A program made the position numbers and the translations under genes. From Pseudomonadota bacterium (GTDB lineage: Bacteria; Pseudomonadota; Alphaproteobacteria; Kiloniellales; JACOMY01), in assembly GCA_029781795.1 (NCBI GenBank), contig JAKOWB010000131.1:1-47166 (forward strand): DNA of 47,166 nucleotides, read 5' to 3'. Below are positions 9,063 to 17,992 of this stretch, one piece after another. The notes beneath the pieces were generated by a model. That model was not told the DNA's origin, did not search any database, and was given only the letters and a program-made list of their open reading frames with translations. The stretch's first letter is position 1; each line of letters begins with the position of its first letter.

Positions 9063-10012
9063 GCCGCCTCCTCCGCAGCGGCGCGACGGCGCAGGCGGAT
9101 GCCGGCCAGGCCCTGCGGCAGGACCAGCACCATCGCCAGGATGAAGAGGCCCTGCACCAGCAGCTGCCGCTCGGTGACCAGCTGGCTCACCTCGCCCAAC
9201 GCGGTCAGCGTGATGGCGCCAAGGACCGGGCCATAGAGGAATCCGAGGCCGCCGACCAGGATCATCAGCAGCGCCTCGGCCGAGCGGTGCCAGCCCACCA
9301 GCTCGGGATTGACGAAGCCGTCGTTCATCACCCACTGGTGCCCGGCGACGCCGGCCAGCGCGCCGGCGATGACGAAGGCCAGCAGCTTGTAGCGATAGGT
9401 ATCGAAGCCCAGCGCGCGCATGCGGTGCTCGTTGATGCGGATCCCCGTCAGCACGCGGCCGAAGAGGCTGCGCAGCAGCCAGGCCAGCGCCAGGTACATG
9501 GCCGCCAGCAGCCCCAGGTTCACGTAGTAGCCGACCAGGTTGCGGGACTTCTTCGTAGTCTGGATCACCAGGTCGCCGAGGCCCAGAACCGGGCGCGCGA
9601 CGAAGACGCCGTCGTCGCCGCCGGCGATATGCGTATCGTGGAACAGGAAGAAGACCATCTGCGCGAAGGCCAGCGTCACCATCAGGAAGAAGAACCCGCG
9701 GGTGCGCAGCGCCAGAGCGCCGATCACCAGCGCCGCCACCGCGGCCACGGCGACGGCCAGCGGCAGGGTGAGCAGGATGGAGAGCCCGCCGCCGTCGGGC
9801 GTCACGAAGAAGATGGAATAGGCGGCGAGGCCGAAGAAGGCGCCATGGCCCAGGCTGACCAGCCCGGTGACGCCGACCAGAAGCTGCAGGCTGAGGGCGA
9901 ACATGGCCCAGACCAGCGCGGTGGATCCCAGGCCGATGTAGAAGTTCGGCACCAGCCAGGGGAAGGCCGCGAGCAGCGCGAGGCCCAGCAGCAGGATCGC
10001 GGGGCGGCCCAT
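9059..10012 (-). CDS. livM: Branched-chain-type ABC transporter permease LivM
   Basis: 317 residues from the ATG at 10012, which shares one base with the livH stop (TGATG). About eight to nine hydrophobic helices are visible, beginning ILLLGLALLAAFPWLVP. The LivM landmarks are GLVSLGHGAFFGLAAY (about 60-75) and the cytoplasmic EAA-like loop RVLTGIRINEHRMRALGFDTYRYK, which contacts the ATPases, followed by FVIAGALAGVAG. It forms the inner-membrane channel with LivH. The upstream part of the longer open frame overlaps livH and is not coding. Confidence 0.93.
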   Translation of the reverse strand: MGRPAILLLGLALLAAFPWLVPNFYIGLGSTALVWAMFALSLQLLVGVTGLVSLGHGAFFGLAAYSIFFVTPDGGGLSILLTLPLAVAVAAVAALVIGALALRTRGFFFLMVTLAFAQMVFFLFHDTHIAGGDDGVFVARPVLGLGDLVIQTTKKSRNLVGYYVNLGLLAAMYLALAWLLRSLFGRVLTGIRINEHRMRALGFDTYRYKLLAFVIAGALAGVAGHQWVMNDGFVNPELVGWHRSAEALLMILVGGLGFLYGPVLGAITLTALGEVSQLVTERQLLVQGLFILAMVLVLPQGLAGIRLRRRAAAEEAA

Positions 10013-10881
10013 CACCCGCTCCGCGCGAAGAGGCCGTTGGGCCGCCACAGCAGCACCAGGGCCATGAGCAGGTAGATCGCCATGCCGGCGATCCCGGGTA
10101 CCAGCACCTTGCCCAGCGTGTCGACCAGGCCGATCAGCAGCGCGCTCCAAAAGGCGCCGGACACCGATCCGATGCCGCCGATCACCACGATGACGAAGGA
10201 GACGATGAGGAATCCGTCACCCATCCCCGGATAGACCGAATAGAGCGGTGCCGCGAGGCCGCCAGCCAGCACCGCCATGCCGGTGCCGAGGGCGAAGACC
10301 GCGACCTGGATCTTCGCCACGTCGAGGCCCATGAGCTGCACCATCTCCTGGTTCACCGCGGCGGCACGGATCATGGCGCCGAAGCGCGTGCGCTCGATCA
10401 GCAGGAACAGCAGGCCGGCCAGCAGCAGGCAGACCACCAGCACGAAGATGCGATAGGCGGAGTAGCTGAAGTCGGCCGAGATCGGCACCGAGAAGTCCAG
10501 GATGGCCGGGACCGCCACGGCATGGAAGTCGTTGTCGACCAGCAGCGAGCGCGCTTCCTCGAACAGCAGCACCAGGGCGAAGGTCAGCAGAACCTGGTCC
10601 AGATGCTCGCGCGCATAGAAGAAGCGGAAGAGCACGCGCTCCAGCACGGCGCCCAGGACCAGGCCGGCCAGCAGCGCGATCGGCAGGGCAAGCCAAAGGT
10701 CGCCGAAGCTCCGCACGCAGACGAAGACCGTGTAGGCGCCGATCATGAAGAGGCTGCCGTGCGCCAGGTTGATGATCCCCATGATGCCGAAGATCAGCGT
10801 CAGGCCACTGGAGATCAGGAACAGCAGCAGGCCGTACTGCAGCCCGTTCAGTACCTGTGTCAGCAGACCGGCAAGGTCCAT
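10012..10881 (-). CDS. livH: Branched-chain-type ABC transporter permease LivH
   Basis: 289 residues from the ATG at 10881 (MDLAGLLTQVLNGLQYG). A GTG at 10893 would add four residues but sits directly on the GGGGGA ribosome site, so the ATG is preferred. Family signatures are GLQYGLLLFLISSGLTLIFGIMGIINLAHG (read in parts over residues 10-40) and the loop ERTRFGAMIRAAAVNQEMVQLMGLDVAKIQ near 190. About eight membrane helices are visible. It is the partner of LivM in the inner membrane, downstream of livK and separated from it by the stem-loop at 10911-10941. Confidence 0.93.
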   Translation of the reverse strand: MDLAGLLTQVLNGLQYGLLLFLISSGLTLIFGIMGIINLAHGSLFMIGAYTVFVCVRSFGDLWLALPIALLAGLVLGAVLERVLFRFFYAREHLDQVLLTFALVLLFEEARSLLVDNDFHAVAVPAILDFSVPISADFSYSAYRIFVLVVCLLLAGLLFLLIERTRFGAMIRAAAVNQEMVQLMGLDVAKIQVAVFALGTGMAVLAGGLAAPLYSVYPGMGDGFLIVSFVIVVIGGIGSVSGAFWSALLIGLVDTLGKVLVPGIAGMAIYLLMALVLLWRPNGLFARSG

Positions 10882-10910
10882 GCGCGCCGCCACTCCCCCA
10901 AAACAGCAAC

Positions 10911-10941
10911 GCCGGCCGGACGCTTGGAACGTCCGGCCGGC
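10911..10941 (-). repeat. GC-rich perfect stem-loop between livK and livH
   Basis: GCCGGCCGGACG (10911-10922) and CGTCCGGCCGGC (10930-10941) form a 12-bp perfect stem with a 7-base loop. There is no T-run. It follows the binding-protein gene inside the operon, a place where such hairpins protect the upstream message and reduce expression of the permease genes. Confidence 0.8.
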
Positions 10942-10955
10942 GCGGATGCCGTCGA

Positions 10956-12161
10956 TCAGGTCATGCTGCAGCCGGTGGCCGGGTCCGCCAGCTTCTCGAC
11001 CGCGATGCCATTCAGCATGTTGAGGCCGTTCACCGCCTTGCGCAGGTAGATGTCCTGCACCGGGTTGTGCGCCTTGGAGAGCGTGAAGGCGCCGCGCGGG
11101 CTGTCGATCGTCGCGCTGCCCATGGCCGCATACATCGCGTCGGACTTCTCCATGTCCCCGCCCACGGCCTCTAGGCCGATCGCCAGGAGCTGCGCGGCGT
11201 CATAGCCCTGCACGGCATAGACGTCGGCGTCGCGCCCGGCCTTCTTCTGGAAGGCCTCGCGGAAGGCGTTGTCGCGCGGCGTGTTGAGGCCGTCGGCATA
11301 GTGCAGCGCGGTCTCCAGCCCCTCGCCGGCATCGCCCTGCGCCGCCAGCACGCCGTCGGTCAGGAAGCCGGAGCCGTAGAGCGGGAACTTGTCGCGCAGG
11401 CCGGCCGCCGCGTAGTCCTTGACGAACTGGATGGCGCCGCCGCCGGCGAAGAAGGTGCCGACCGCCTCGACGCCCAGGCCCGGGATCTGCGCCAGCAGCG
11501 GCTGCCAGCTGGTCTCCGGGAAGGGCACCATCAGCGCCTGCACGATCTCGCCGCCGCCGGTGGCGAGGCCATCGGCGAAGCCCTGCATGGACTCCTTGCC
11601 GGCGCCGTAGTCCCAGGTGATATAGGCCACCTTCTTGATGCCGCGGTCGGCCAGGGCCTTGCCCATGCCGTAGCTCGGCTGCCAGTTGGAGAAGGAGGTG
11701 CGGAAGATGTTCGGGGCGCAGAGCGCGCCGGTCATCGCGCCGGCGCCGGCGTTGGGGCCGATCAGCAGCGTGCCGCTGTCCTTGACCACCTTGACCATGC
11801 CCATCTCGACGCCCGAGTGGACCGTGCCGATGATGACATCGACCTCGTCACGGCTGACCAGGCGGTTGGTGTTCTCCGGCGCCTTGGCCGGGTCGCTCTC
11901 GTCGTCCAGCTTGATGAACTCGATGGGACGGCCGCCCAGCATGCCGCCCTTCTCCTCGACGAAGAGCTCGACCGCCCAGGTGATGTTCTCGCCCAGCTTC
12001 GCGTAGGTGCCGGAATAGGGCAGCATCAAGCCGACCTTCAGCGGCTCGGCGCCCAGGGCATAGCGCAGCGGCGTGGCGCCGAAGGCGGCAAGCGCCGACA
12101 CGCCACCGGCGGTCTTGAGCAGCGTACGGCGGCTGACATTGCCGCGGATCAGGTTCCCCAT
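10956..12161 (-). CDS. livK: Periplasmic substrate-binding protein, LivK/HAAT family (Tat-exported), probable aromatic acid binder
   Basis: 401 residues from the ATG at 12161, preceded by GGGAGG with 7-base spacing. The N-terminus carries a twin-arginine signal (SRRTLLKTAGGVSALAAFG, about residues 10-30), so it is folded before export. The mature part is a type I periplasmic binding protein: EPLKVGLMLPYSGTYAKLGENI, then PIEFIKLDDESDPAKAPENTNRL (ABC-type hinge, given in part), KVAYITWDYGAGKESMQGF, and YDAAQLLAIGLEAVGGD. Homologues in CoA-ligase clusters bind benzoate-type aromatic acids; branched-chain amino acids remain possible. It is second to third in the operon, after the CoA ligase and ahead of livHMGF, and is followed by a strong hairpin. 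Confidence 0.9.
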   Translation of the reverse strand: MGNLIRGNVSRRTLLKTAGGVSALAAFGATPLRYALGAEPLKVGLMLPYSGTYAKLGENITWAVELFVEEKGGMLGGRPIEFIKLDDESDPAKAPENTNRLVSRDEVDVIIGTVHSGVEMGMVKVVKDSGTLLIGPNAGAGAMTGALCAPNIFRTSFSNWQPSYGMGKALADRGIKKVAYITWDYGAGKESMQGFADGLATGGGEIVQALMVPFPETSWQPLLAQIPGLGVEAVGTFFAGGGAIQFVKDYAAAGLRDKFPLYGSGFLTDGVLAAQGDAGEGLETALHYADGLNTPRDNAFREAFQKKAGRDADVYAVQGYDAAQLLAIGLEAVGGDMEKSDAMYAAMGSATIDSPRGAFTLSKAHNPVQDIYLRKAVNGLNMLNGIAVEKLADPATGCSMT

Positions 12162-12237
12162 AACATGACCTCCCTTGTTCATGGCTGGCCCCATTCTTCG
12201 CCTGGGCCTCCGCCGGTTGAAACCCTCTGGGCAAGCT

Positions 12238-13809
<1,572 letters not shown>

Positions 13810-13854
13810 CGTCCCTGGTCCTCCCTACCCAACCCTCGGGACAGCGGAGGCAAT

Positions 13855-13872
13855 GCGGCGCCCTCGCGCCGC
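13855..13872 (-). repeat. Short stem-loop between flavodoxin and CoA-ligase genes
   Basis: GCGGCGC (13855-13861) and GCGCCGC (13866-13872) pair around a CCTC loop. It sits in the 135-base gap between the flavodoxin stop and the ligase start. No T-run, so it is more likely an RNA processing or attenuation element than a terminator. Nothing else clear is visible in this gap. Confidence 0.45.
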
Positions 13873-13944
13873 CGCCCGTCCGCCACCCGCTTTTGCACCG
13901 GCCGTCTTGCCGCGGCCTGGAGAGACTATCCTATCGCCGCGCCG

Positions 13945-14418
13945 TCAGGCTGCGCGCTTCAGCGGCTCCGCCGCGGAAAACCAGTCGGCCACCCAGGTGA
14001 CCGCCTCCTCCTCAGGCAGCGTGCCGTCGGCGGCGTCATGATAGAAGGCCTCGCCCAGCAGGGTCGCGCCGAGATCGGTCAGCAGCCTCTCGAAGCGCTT
14101 GCCGCCGAAGCAGAAGGTTTCCTTGTAGGTGCTGTCGCCAAGGCCGATGAGGCCGAAGGTCACGCCGGCCAGGTCCGGCCGCGTCCGCTCCAGCGCGGCG
14201 AAGAAGTCGCGCGCGTTGTCGGGCACGTCGCCCTGGCCATAGGTCGACGTGCAGATGAGGTAGGTGCGCCCGGCCTCGAAGACCGCCGGATCCAGGTCGA
14301 CCATGGAGCGTATCTCGCTCGCCACACCCTGCCCGGCCAGCCAGTCGCGCACCTCCTCGGCCACGATGTCGGCCGTGCCGGTCATGGTGCCGACAAGGAT
14401 GGAGAGGTCAGGCTGCAT
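13945..14418 (-). CDS. Flavodoxin-domain protein (MioC/short-chain flavodoxin type)
   Basis: 157 residues. The FMN phosphate loop is LVGTMTGTADIVAEEV (8-23). TSTYGQGDVPDNARDFF (57-73) gives the second FMN loop, and GLGDSTYKETFCFGGKRFE gives the isoalloxazine-contacting third loop. Such proteins carry low-potential electrons between a reductase and an oxygenase or radical enzyme. It is the first gene of the minus-strand operon, transcribed divergently from boxR, with AGGAG nine bases before the ATG at 14418. A role in supplying electrons to a ring-attacking monooxygenase or epoxidase is attractive given the neighbours, but this is inference. No dedicated reductase is beside it. Confidence 0.87.
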   Translation of the reverse strand: MQPDLSILVGTMTGTADIVAEEVRDWLAGQGVASEIRSMVDLDPAVFEAGRTYLICTSTYGQGDVPDNARDFFAALERTRPDLAGVTFGLIGLGDSTYKETFCFGGKRFERLLTDLGATLLGEAFYHDAADGTLPEEEAVTWVADWFSAAEPLKRAA

Positions 14419-14467
14419 GGGCGGTGCTCCTGGAATGGAAATTCGTCGCTGCGTTCAGCGGTGGTTC

Positions 14468-14509
14468 GCATTATAATGCATGTGGAACGCATCTCAAGCA
14501 TTATAATGC
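14468..14509. promoter_or_regulatory. Two identical palindromic operators, probably for BoxR
   Basis: GCATTATAATGC occurs at 14468-14479 and again at 14498-14509, each a perfect 12-bp palindrome, 30 bp centre to centre (about three helical turns). Both are followed by AT, so the conserved run is GCATTATAATGCAT. They sit between the divergent flavodoxin and boxR genes and each contains a TATAAT. The pairing with BoxR is inferred from position and from the TGCA-containing operators reported for the BzdR/BoxR family. Confidence 0.75.
14470..14497 (-). promoter_or_regulatory. Candidate sigma-70 promoter of the flavodoxin/CoA-ligase/Liv operon
   Basis: On the minus strand TTGAGA (complement of 14492-14497) is followed after 16 bases by TATAAT (complement of 14470-14475). 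The -10 hexamer lies inside the first palindrome and the second palindrome is immediately upstream of the -35, the layout expected for repression by a factor bound to both. Confidence 0.6.
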
Positions 14510-14556
14510 ATATGAGTTGAAGGATCGGGCCTGCCACATGAAGCATACGACCGGCC

Positions 14557-15498
14557 ATGGCTAAGCCCCCGGCAGCAGCGCCCAGCCGCCTGCCGGCGCA
14601 GCCGCCGCGCCTGGCCGAGGGCGAGTACCTGGAACTGCTGGGCCGCCGCGTGCGCGGCCAGCGCATGCGCCGTGGCATGACCCGCAAGCAGCTGGCCCAG
14701 GAGTCGGGCGTCTCCGAACGCTACCTGGCGGAGCTGGAGGGCGGGCGCGGCAACGTCTCGATCCTGCTGCTGCGCGAGATCGCCCGTGCCATGGGCCAGC
14801 CGCTCAGCGACCTGGCCAGCGACCGGCCGGATCGCAGCGCCGAAGAAGAACTGCTGTCCGGGCTGGTCGCGCGCCTCGATGCCAGCCAGGCGGCGGAAGC
14901 GCACGCCCTGCTGCTGCGCGCCTTCGGCCTCGCCGACGATGACCGGCGGCAGACCCGCGTGGCGCTGATCGGCCTGCGCGGCGCCGGCAAGACGACGCTG
15001 GGCCGCCTGCTGGCCGAGCGTACCGGCGCGGTCTTCGTCGAACTCAGCAAGGCCATCGAACAGGCCGCCGGCATGCCGGTGGCCGAGGTTATCGCGCTCG
15101 GCGGCCAATCCATGCTGCGTCGCCTGGAGAGCCGCACGCTGCAGTCGGTGATCGAGCGACACCCGCGCCTGGTGCTGGCGACCGGCGGCGGCCTGGTCGC
15201 CGAGCCCGCGACCTATGACCTGCTGCTGGCCAACTGCTGGACCATCTGGCTGACCGCCAAGCCCGAGGAGCACATGGCCCGGGTCATGGCCCAGGGCGAC
15301 CGCCGTCCCATGGCCGACAACCCCGAGGCCATGGAGGACCTGCGCCGTATCCTGATCGAGCGCGAGGCGCTCTATTCCAAGGCCGACGCCCGCCTCGACA
15401 CCGCCGGCCGCTCGGTCGAGGAAAGCCTCGCCGCGCTGCTGGAACTGGTGCCGGAGGCGCTGCGCCGCGGCGCGAGGGCGAAACGGGCGAAGGCCTAG
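14557..15498 (+). CDS. boxR: BoxR-type transcriptional regulator (XRE HTH fused to shikimate kinase-like domain)
   Basis: 313 residues. An XRE helix-turn-helix spans about 25-85 (LGRRVRGQRMRRGMTRKQLA... GVSERYLAELE), joined to a shikimate kinase-like domain from about 133 with an intact Walker A, GLRGAGKTT (139-147). The domain continues with IALGGQSMLRRLE and LATGGGLVAEPATYDLL. This fusion is the hallmark of BoxR/BzdR, repressors of benzoate degradation in which the kinase-like domain binds benzoyl-CoA as inducer rather than acting in aromatic biosynthesis. It is divergent from the CoA-ligase operon across two identical palindromes. No strong ribosome site precedes the ATG at 14557, and upstream ATGs are closed by stops. 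Its TAG stop shares the same CTAG with the stop of the convergent gamma-glutamyltransferase gene. Confidence 0.93.
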   Translation: MAKPPAAAPSRLPAQPPRLAEGEYLELLGRRVRGQRMRRGMTRKQLAQESGVSERYLAELEGGRGNVSILLLREIARAMGQPLSDLASDRPDRSAEEELLSGLVARLDASQAAEAHALLLRAFGLADDDRRQTRVALIGLRGAGKTTLGRLLAERTGAVFVELSKAIEQAAGMPVAEVIALGGQSMLRRLESRTLQSVIERHPRLVLATGGGLVAEPATYDLLLANCWTIWLTAKPEEHMARVMAQGDRRPMADNPEAMEDLRRILIEREALYSKADARLDTAGRSVEESLAALLELVPEALRRGARAKRAKA

Positions 15499-17081
15499 TA
15501 GCCCAGTGCCATGCCGTCCTTGCGCGGATCGGAGCCGCCGGTAAGAACGCCGCGCCGGTGGTCGATGCGGATGCACTGGCCGCCGCCCAGCGGACCGGAG
15601 GCCACCGTCAGCGTGTGGCCGAGGTCCATGAGGCCGCGCAGCGTCGCCGCCGGCAGGGTCTTCTCCACCTCGGTATAGAGGCCACGGCCGAAGACACGCG
15701 GCAGGTCGAGCGCCGCCTGCGGGTCCAGGCCGTAGTCCAGCATCGAGGTCAAGAGGCGCACATGGCCGAAGGGCTGGTAGTCGCCGCCCATGACGCCGTA
15801 GGGCGCCAGGCACTGCCCGTCCTTGGTGAGCATGCCGGGCATGATGGTGTGCATCGGCCGCTTGCCGGGGCCGATGCAGTTGGGATGCGCCGGGTCGACG
15901 CGGAAGGACTGGCCGCGGTTCTGGAACAGCACGCCGGTCTCCGGGCAGAGGATGCCGCTGCCGAAGGAGTGGTAGACCGAGTTGATGAAGGAGACGGCGT
16001 TGCGCTCGCCGTCCACCACGCAGAGATAGACCGTGTCGCTGGTGGTGAGCCCCAGGTCGGGGATGTCGCGCATCGCGGCACCCAGCGAGATCTTCCCCCG
16101 CAGCGTCGCGGCCCAGTCCTTGGACAGGAGCTGCGCCGGCGTCACGGTCATCGCCGGCAGGTCGGCCAGCCAGCGGTCGCGCGCGGCATAGGCCAGGCGC
16201 CCGGCCTCCAGCTCCAGGTGGGTGCGCTCGGTCGAGAGCGGGCCATACTTCGAGAGGTCATAGCCCTCCAGGATGTTCAGCATGACCAGCGCCGTGAGGC
16301 CCTGGTTGTTCGGCGGGATCTGATGCACGCGGTGGCCGCGGTAGTCGCTGGTCACTGGCGTCACGTATTCGCCGGCGGCGCTGGCGAAGTCCGCCTCGGT
16401 GTGGAGACCGCCGGCCGCCTTCAGGCGCTTCACCATCGCGGCGGCGATCGGCCCCTCGTAGAAGGCCTTGCGGCCGTCCTTGGCGATGGCCTTCAGCGTC
16501 CGCGCCAGGGCCGGCTGGCGGTGGATGTCGCCCTCGGCCGGCACCTTGCCGCCCGGCAGGAAGACCGCCGCCGTCGCCGGATCGCGCCCCAGCAGGCCGG
16601 CGGAGTCCAGCCAGTCGAAGCGCACGCGGCCATGCACCGGGTAGCCCTGCTCGGCATAGCGGGTGGCCGGCGCCAGCAGGCGGGCGAAGTCCAGCTTGCC
16701 GTGGTCAGCGTGCAGCCGGCACCAGGCGTCGATGGCGCCCGGCACGGTCACGCTGTGCGGCGAATGCTGCTCGATCTTCTCGATGCCGCGGCCCTGGTAC
16801 CAGTCCAAGGTCGCCGCCTTGGGCGAGCGGCCGGAGCCGTTGAAGCCGATGACCTTGTCGCCGCCCTTGGGCGCCATCAGCACGAAGCAGTCGCCGCCGA
16901 TGCCGGTCGACTGCGGCTCGACCACGCAGAGCGTCGCCACCGCGGCGATGGCGGCGTCCAGTGCGTTGCCGCCGGCCTTCAGCACCTCCAGCGCGGCGGC
17001 GGTAGCCAGCGGGTGCGAGGTGGCGGCCATGGCCTCGGTGGCGTGGGCGGCCGAACGGCCGGGCAGGTCGAAATCGCGCAT
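15495..17081 (-). CDS. Gamma-glutamyltransferase family protein, apparently cytoplasmic
   Basis: 528 residues from the ATG at 17081. It is an Ntn-hydrolase precursor. The expected autocleavage and nucleophile Thr is Thr350 in GLTTSDTVYLCVVDGERNAVSF, given here by its position 345-366, with small-subunit motifs NSVYHSFGSG and the C-terminal GPLGGGQCIRIDHRRGVLTGGSDPRKDG. Large-subunit landmarks are GGNALDAAIAA and PQSTGIGGD. The DTVYL context, rather than the TTH-S of glutathione enzymes, marks a subfamily often called acylase/YwrD-like. No signal peptide is present, unlike E. coli Ggt, so it probably works in the cytoplasm on gamma-glutamyl conjugates or another amide. It is divergent from the XRE-cupin regulator, whose likely operator lies 127 bases upstream of this start. 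GGGGAGAGAG is the ribosome site. Confidence 0.9.
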   Translation of the reverse strand: MRDFDLPGRSAAHATEAMAATSHPLATAAALEVLKAGGNALDAAIAAVATLCVVEPQSTGIGGDCFVLMAPKGGDKVIGFNGSGRSPKAATLDWYQGRGIEKIEQHSPHSVTVPGAIDAWCRLHADHGKLDFARLLAPATRYAEQGYPVHGRVRFDWLDSAGLLGRDPATAAVFLPGGKVPAEGDIHRQPALARTLKAIAKDGRKAFYEGPIAAAMVKRLKAAGGLHTEADFASAAGEYVTPVTSDYRGHRVHQIPPNNQGLTALVMLNILEGYDLSKYGPLSTERTHLELEAGRLAYAARDRWLADLPAMTVTPAQLLSKDWAATLRGKISLGAAMRDIPDLGLTTSDTVYLCVVDGERNAVSFINSVYHSFGSGILCPETGVLFQNRGQSFRVDPAHPNCIGPGKRPMHTIMPGMLTKDGQCLAPYGVMGGDYQPFGHVRLLTSMLDYGLDPQAALDLPRVFGRGLYTEVEKTLPAATLRGLMDLGHTLTVASGPLGGGQCIRIDHRRGVLTGGSDPRKDGMALGY

Positions 17082-17207
17082 GATGAACTCTCTCCCCTTC
17101 GGACGGCGCCGATCTTGCCTTATGGAGCCGGCGCGGCAAGCCACCAAATCCGCGCGTCAGGCACGCCAAGGGGGCTCGACAGCCGGGCGTGAAAGGCGCC
17201 AGAGTCC

Positions 17208-17223
17208 TTTCATGACGGTGAAA
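17208..17223. promoter_or_regulatory. Operator TTTCA-N6-TGAAA overlapping the XRE-cupin gene start
   Basis: TTTCA (17208-17212) and TGAAA (17219-17223) are a perfect inverted repeat with a 6-base spacer. It covers the ATG at 17212, so binding would block the regulator's own start. The same element recurs at 17882-17897 ahead of the transporter operon. Confidence 0.7.
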
Positions 17224-17835
17224 AGGAAGCCGCCCCGAAGGCAACCGCCGGCGATCCGGCCGTCGCCCGACCTGCTGGGCAGCGTCGGCGCCGAGCTGCG
17301 GCGGCTGCGCCTCGGCCAGGGCCTCTCGCTGCAGCAGGTGGCGAGCCGCGCCGGCCTGTCGGTCGGCTTCGTCAGCCAGGCCGAGCGCGGGCTCTCGCCC
17401 ATCTCCATCAAGGCGCTGCAGGACCTTGGCGCCACACTGGGCAAGCCGATCGGCTGGTTCTTCCGCGACGGCAGCGCCGAGGCCAGCGGCGACGAAGGCG
17501 ACGTCGTGGTCCGGCACCAGAATCGCAAGCGGCTGGAACATCCGGGCCTCGGCATCACCGACTACCTGCTCTCGCCCAGCCTGGACGGCCAGCTCGAGGT
17601 ACTGCTCTGCGAGTTCGCGCCTGGCGCCAGTTCCGGCGAGCAGCCCTACACCCACGCCGGCGAGGAATGCGGCGTGGTCCTGCAGGGCCGCTTCGAACTC
17701 TGGGTGGGTGAGCGGCACTTCCTGCTGCGCCAGGGCGATTCCTTCGCCTTCCCCAGCACCACGCCGCATCGTTACCGCAATCCGGGCCGCAGCCGCGCGT
17801 TGGTGGTCTGGGCAATCACGCCGCCGTCGTTCTGA
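17212..17835 (+). CDS. XRE-family transcriptional regulator with C-terminal cupin domain
   Basis: 207 residues. The helix-turn-helix lies at about 24-80 (GAELRRLRLGQGLSLQQVASRAGLSVGFVSQAERG, read in part) and a single cupin from about 125 to 205 (PYTHAGEECGVVLQG... DSFAFPSTTPHRYRN). Members include PuuR and SutR-type sensors in which the cupin binds a small metabolite such as a polyamine or amino acid. It sits between a gamma-glutamyltransferase gene and a polyamine-type ABC transporter, reading toward the latter. A matched pair of TTTCA-N6-TGAAA repeats lies at its own start and in front of the transporter, which supports autoregulation plus control of that operon. The ligand is not evident. 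A basic 15-residue N-terminal tail precedes the HTH. Confidence 0.9.
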   Translation: MTVKRKPPRRQPPAIRPSPDLLGSVGAELRRLRLGQGLSLQQVASRAGLSVGFVSQAERGLSPISIKALQDLGATLGKPIGWFFRDGSAEASGDEGDVVVRHQNRKRLEHPGLGITDYLLSPSLDGQLEVLLCEFAPGASSGEQPYTHAGEECGVVLQGRFELWVGERHFLLRQGDSFAFPSTTPHRYRNPGRSRALVVWAITPPSF

Positions 17836-17881
17836 GCCGCGCGGTTTCATCGCCGAAATCCGTCGGCGGCCTCACGCAACT

Positions 17882-17897
17882 TTTCATCATCGTGAAA
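17882..17897. promoter_or_regulatory. Operator TTTCA-N6-TGAAA ahead of the polyamine-type transporter operon
   Basis: TTTCA (17882-17886) and TGAAA (17893-17897) repeat the element at 17208-17223. A weaker TTTC-N6-GAAA lies at 17845-17858, 38 bp away centre to centre. The 157-base gap 17836-17992 also holds the leader mini-ORF; no strong sigma-70 hexamers are obvious. Confidence 0.7.
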
Positions 17898-17959
17898 TCA
17901 CCTTGCATACAAGTACGTCTCTCTGCGAGGCTCGGCGCGGTGCAAGGAGGCCGTGGACG

Positions 17960-17992
17960 ATGCGGCCCTGGCTCGTGCGGGGAGGCGCGTGA
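17960..17992 (+). CDS. Possible 10-residue leader peptide MRPWLVRGGA before the permease gene
   Basis: AAGGAGG at 17944-17950 precedes an ATG at 17960 by nine bases. The frame encodes ten residues and stops with TGA at 17990-17992, immediately followed by the permease ATG at 17993 in the same frame. A second ribosome site (GGGGAGG, 17979-17985) for the permease lies inside the mini-ORF. This may be a coupling or attenuation leader. It may also be chance in GC-rich DNA. Confidence 0.4.
   Translation: MRPWLVRGGA

Noticed and set aside
14557..15498. Shikimate kinase of aromatic amino acid biosynthesis
   Set aside because: The kinase-like domain is fused behind an XRE helix-turn-helix, the BoxR/BzdR regulator architecture, and the neighbours are degradative.
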